Part shown: piece by piece, positions 7,054-8,351 of the stretch
Layout of the letters: each line of letters begins with the position of its first letter
Numbering within the stretch: the stretch's first letter is position 1
Origin: Pseudomonadota bacterium
GTDB lineage: Bacteria; Pseudomonadota; Alphaproteobacteria; Sphingomonadales; Sphingomonadaceae
Length of the DNA stretch: 8,351 nt
Assembly: GCA_023394965.1 (NCBI GenBank)
Contig: JAEWZX010000035.1
Span: forward strand, 1 to 8,351
Direction of reading: 5' to 3'
The notes under the pieces: generated by a model
Told to the model about the DNA's origin: nothing
What the model saw: only the letters and a program-made list of their open reading frames with translations
Database searches by the model: none
Made by a program: the position numbers and the translations under genes

Positions 7054-8351
7054 CTACTCTGGGTCAAGGTTTTCGGCTTCCCCTTGTGTCATAATATTTT
7101 TCAAATGACTATTAATTCTGTATTTTTTAAGGGTAATTCCTTGGATTATATAGAACCATTTATCGGTAATAAGAATATCGGTGATTTTTTCTGTGTCAAC
7201 CTTCTTCACGAAGAAACTTCCCAAATAATGACCATTAACTGTGTCATATATATCTATAATATGATTATTTCTCCATTGTCGCTCCGTTTCAAACAAGCCC
7301 CTAACGCTTGAGTTTATCAACAGTTTATTTTTCCAGATGCCTCCAGCTTCATTTATTTTTAAATTGGGAGCACCCATCTTTCTTGAACCATCTTTCAATT
7401 CAATTACTGGGATATCTACTGGTTCTGTAGCATCCAAGGTTGCGAACTTTTTATGAATGCCTGTTTTAGTGTTCCATGTCAGAAACTCATTCCGATAAGA
7501 ATACATATACACCATGTTATGGTAATTTTGTGCGTAAAACATTCTTCCGTCAATATCGAAAATGCCATTTTTCTGGTATGGAAGAATATTATTATGAATC
7601 ATTACTTTAGGAATTCTTTCTGTATTTAGTTCAGCAAAAGCAAATTGATGATTTTCTGTACTTTGAACAAGAATTATAAAGTGAGAGGAGTTATCGATGA
7701 CGAGCTGCGAAAAGTATGCATCTTGCTTACTCACAGTCTTAAAGTTACTTCCATTGACGTACCCTGAAAAAATAACTGGTACTGTACCATCATATAAATA
7801 ATATGTTTCTCCCACTACACGCATTCTCAAATTCCTAAATGGTAGTTCATAAAACTGCTTTGCTTCCAATTTTTTAACTTCAAAGAAATTAAGTGATGGA
7901 TCAAACGAAGTTAATAGGAGCGGTTTGTCGGACTGAGCTAAATATAATCTACGATCACTAAAACCGGCAAAATAATATTTATCGCTATTCAATGTGAAAG
8001 TGGCTGCTTCAGCTACTGAAGGCAAAAATCGACGCTTTATATTTTTCGGTTCATAACTTTGATTTTTAGAACTCAGAAATAACAAAACCACCATTCCTCC
8101 AGCACCTATAGTAAGACCAAATAGCAGCAACACGAACTGTAGGGCACTACTGCGGTACGATACAAAGAGTGCTCCTGTAGATAATAGTAAAGTGAAAATA
8201 TTAAAAACTAAATGCTCAGTCCACCCCATTTTCTCTAAAATCCCACCGCAAGAACAGGGCACGAAATCACTATAATTCAAGATCAGATAGATGTAAACTG
8301 TGAACGCTACCATCAGTCCGAAAGAGGCATAGAGCCCGGCCCGGAGGGTAG
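7054..8351 (-). CDS. MauE/DoxX-like redox membrane protein fused to a C-terminal propeller-like domain, 5' partial
   Basis: The frame stays open to the right edge, so the true start is outside. The Met at 8311-8313 is internal: residues before it (TLRAGLYASFGL) continue the same helix. About 431 residues are visible. First comes the end of the MauE-like module: a helix (AGLYASFGLMVAFTVYIYLIL), the signature PCSCGG (Cys codons at 8254-8256 and 8248-8250), and a helix near HLVFNIFTLLLSTGALF. An extra helix follows (FVLLLFGLTIGAGGMVVLLFL). Counting the two helices usual before these in MauE, the CxC loop and the C-terminal part would both face the periplasm, and the Arg between the last two helices fits the positive-inside rule. 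The remaining ~335 residues contain many short beta-like strands (YYFAGFSDRRLYLA, HFIILVQS, KWFYIIQG), suggesting a beta-propeller, but I recognise no named family. MauE-type proteins are linked to thiol/disulfide exchange for exported proteins. The likely client is the downstream Cys-rich peptide. The last ~50 bp are GC-rich, unlike the rest. Confidence 0.85.
   Translation of the reverse strand, partial: TLRAGLYASFGLMVAFTVYIYLILNYSDFVPCSCGGILEKMGWTEHLVFNIFTLLLSTGALFVSYRSSALQFVLLLFGLTIGAGGMVVLLFLSSKNQSYEPKNIKRRFLPSVAEAATFTLNSDKYYFAGFSDRRLYLAQSDKPLLLTSFDPSLNFFEVKKLEAKQFYELPFRNLRMRVVGETYYLYDGTVPVIFSGYVNGSNFKTVSKQDAYFSQLVIDNSSHFIILVQSTENHQFAFAELNTERIPKVMIHNNILPYQKNGIFDIDGRMFYAQNYHNMVYMYSYRNEFLTWNTKTGIHKKFATLDATEPVDIPVIELKDGSRKMGAPNLKINEAGGIWKNKLLINSSVRGLFETERQWRNNHIIDIYDTVNGHYLGSFFVKKVDTEKITDILITDKWFYIIQGITLKKYRINSHLKNIMTQGEAENLDPE

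Noticed and set aside
6912..7094. Plus-strand 60-aa open frame
   Set aside because: It is antisense to the small exported peptide gene and the end of the MauE-like gene, has no recognisable features, and sits downstream of a terminator.
8228..8241. Inverted repeat ATTTT-CTCT-AAAAT near the right composition break
   Set aside because: Only 5-bp AT-rich arms, expected by chance, and it does not match the 381-399 repeat; I found no convincing shared sequence between the two edges.

Overview
The window looks like a chromosomal accessory locus of a Bacteroidota species, probably Sphingobacteriales/Flavobacteriales-like. The evidence is a SusC-type TonB-dependent receptor directly followed by a SusD-type lipoprotein, very short AT-rich intergenic gaps without clear Shine-Dalgarno sequences, and a MauE-like membrane protein with the PCSCGG signature. 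Genus cannot be set from the sequence alone.

Layout. Plus strand, 1-6712: a three-gene operon with almost no spacing. It holds a SusC/RagA-like outer-membrane receptor (5' end outside the window), a SusD/RagB-like lipoprotein starting 10 bp after the susC stop, and a secreted S9-family (prolyl oligopeptidase type) serine peptidase whose start overlaps the susD stop. A strong hairpin at 6741-6769 separates this operon from a convergent minus-strand pair. Reading from the right edge, that pair is a MauE/DoxX-like redox membrane protein fused to a large, probably propeller-like C-terminal domain (5' end outside the window), then 23 bp later a small exported peptide of 85 aa with four cysteines (DUF6520-like). 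There is no gene-free stretch over 300 bases. I see no RNA gene, CRISPR array, transposase or integrase.

Working model. SusC/SusD form a TonB-energised import pair on the cell surface. The linked periplasmic peptidase suggests that the imported substrate is peptide (inference; RagAB of Porphyromonas is the established precedent). The minus-strand pair looks like a thiol-redox module: a membrane protein with a CxC motif facing the periplasm plus a small exported four-cysteine peptide that may be its disulfide client or partner.

Most interesting structural signal. Both ends of the window are clearly richer in G+C than the interior: about 53% for 1-420 and about 61% for 8301-8351, against roughly 27-45% in the interior lines I counted. 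The left change falls inside susC, next to a 7-bp perfect inverted repeat (381-399). The right change falls inside the MauE-like gene. The two edge genes converge, so their conserved 5' parts would flank an AT-rich block carrying the variable 3' parts and three whole genes. This is what cassette exchange or inversion between paralogous loci would leave, but nothing in the window proves it.
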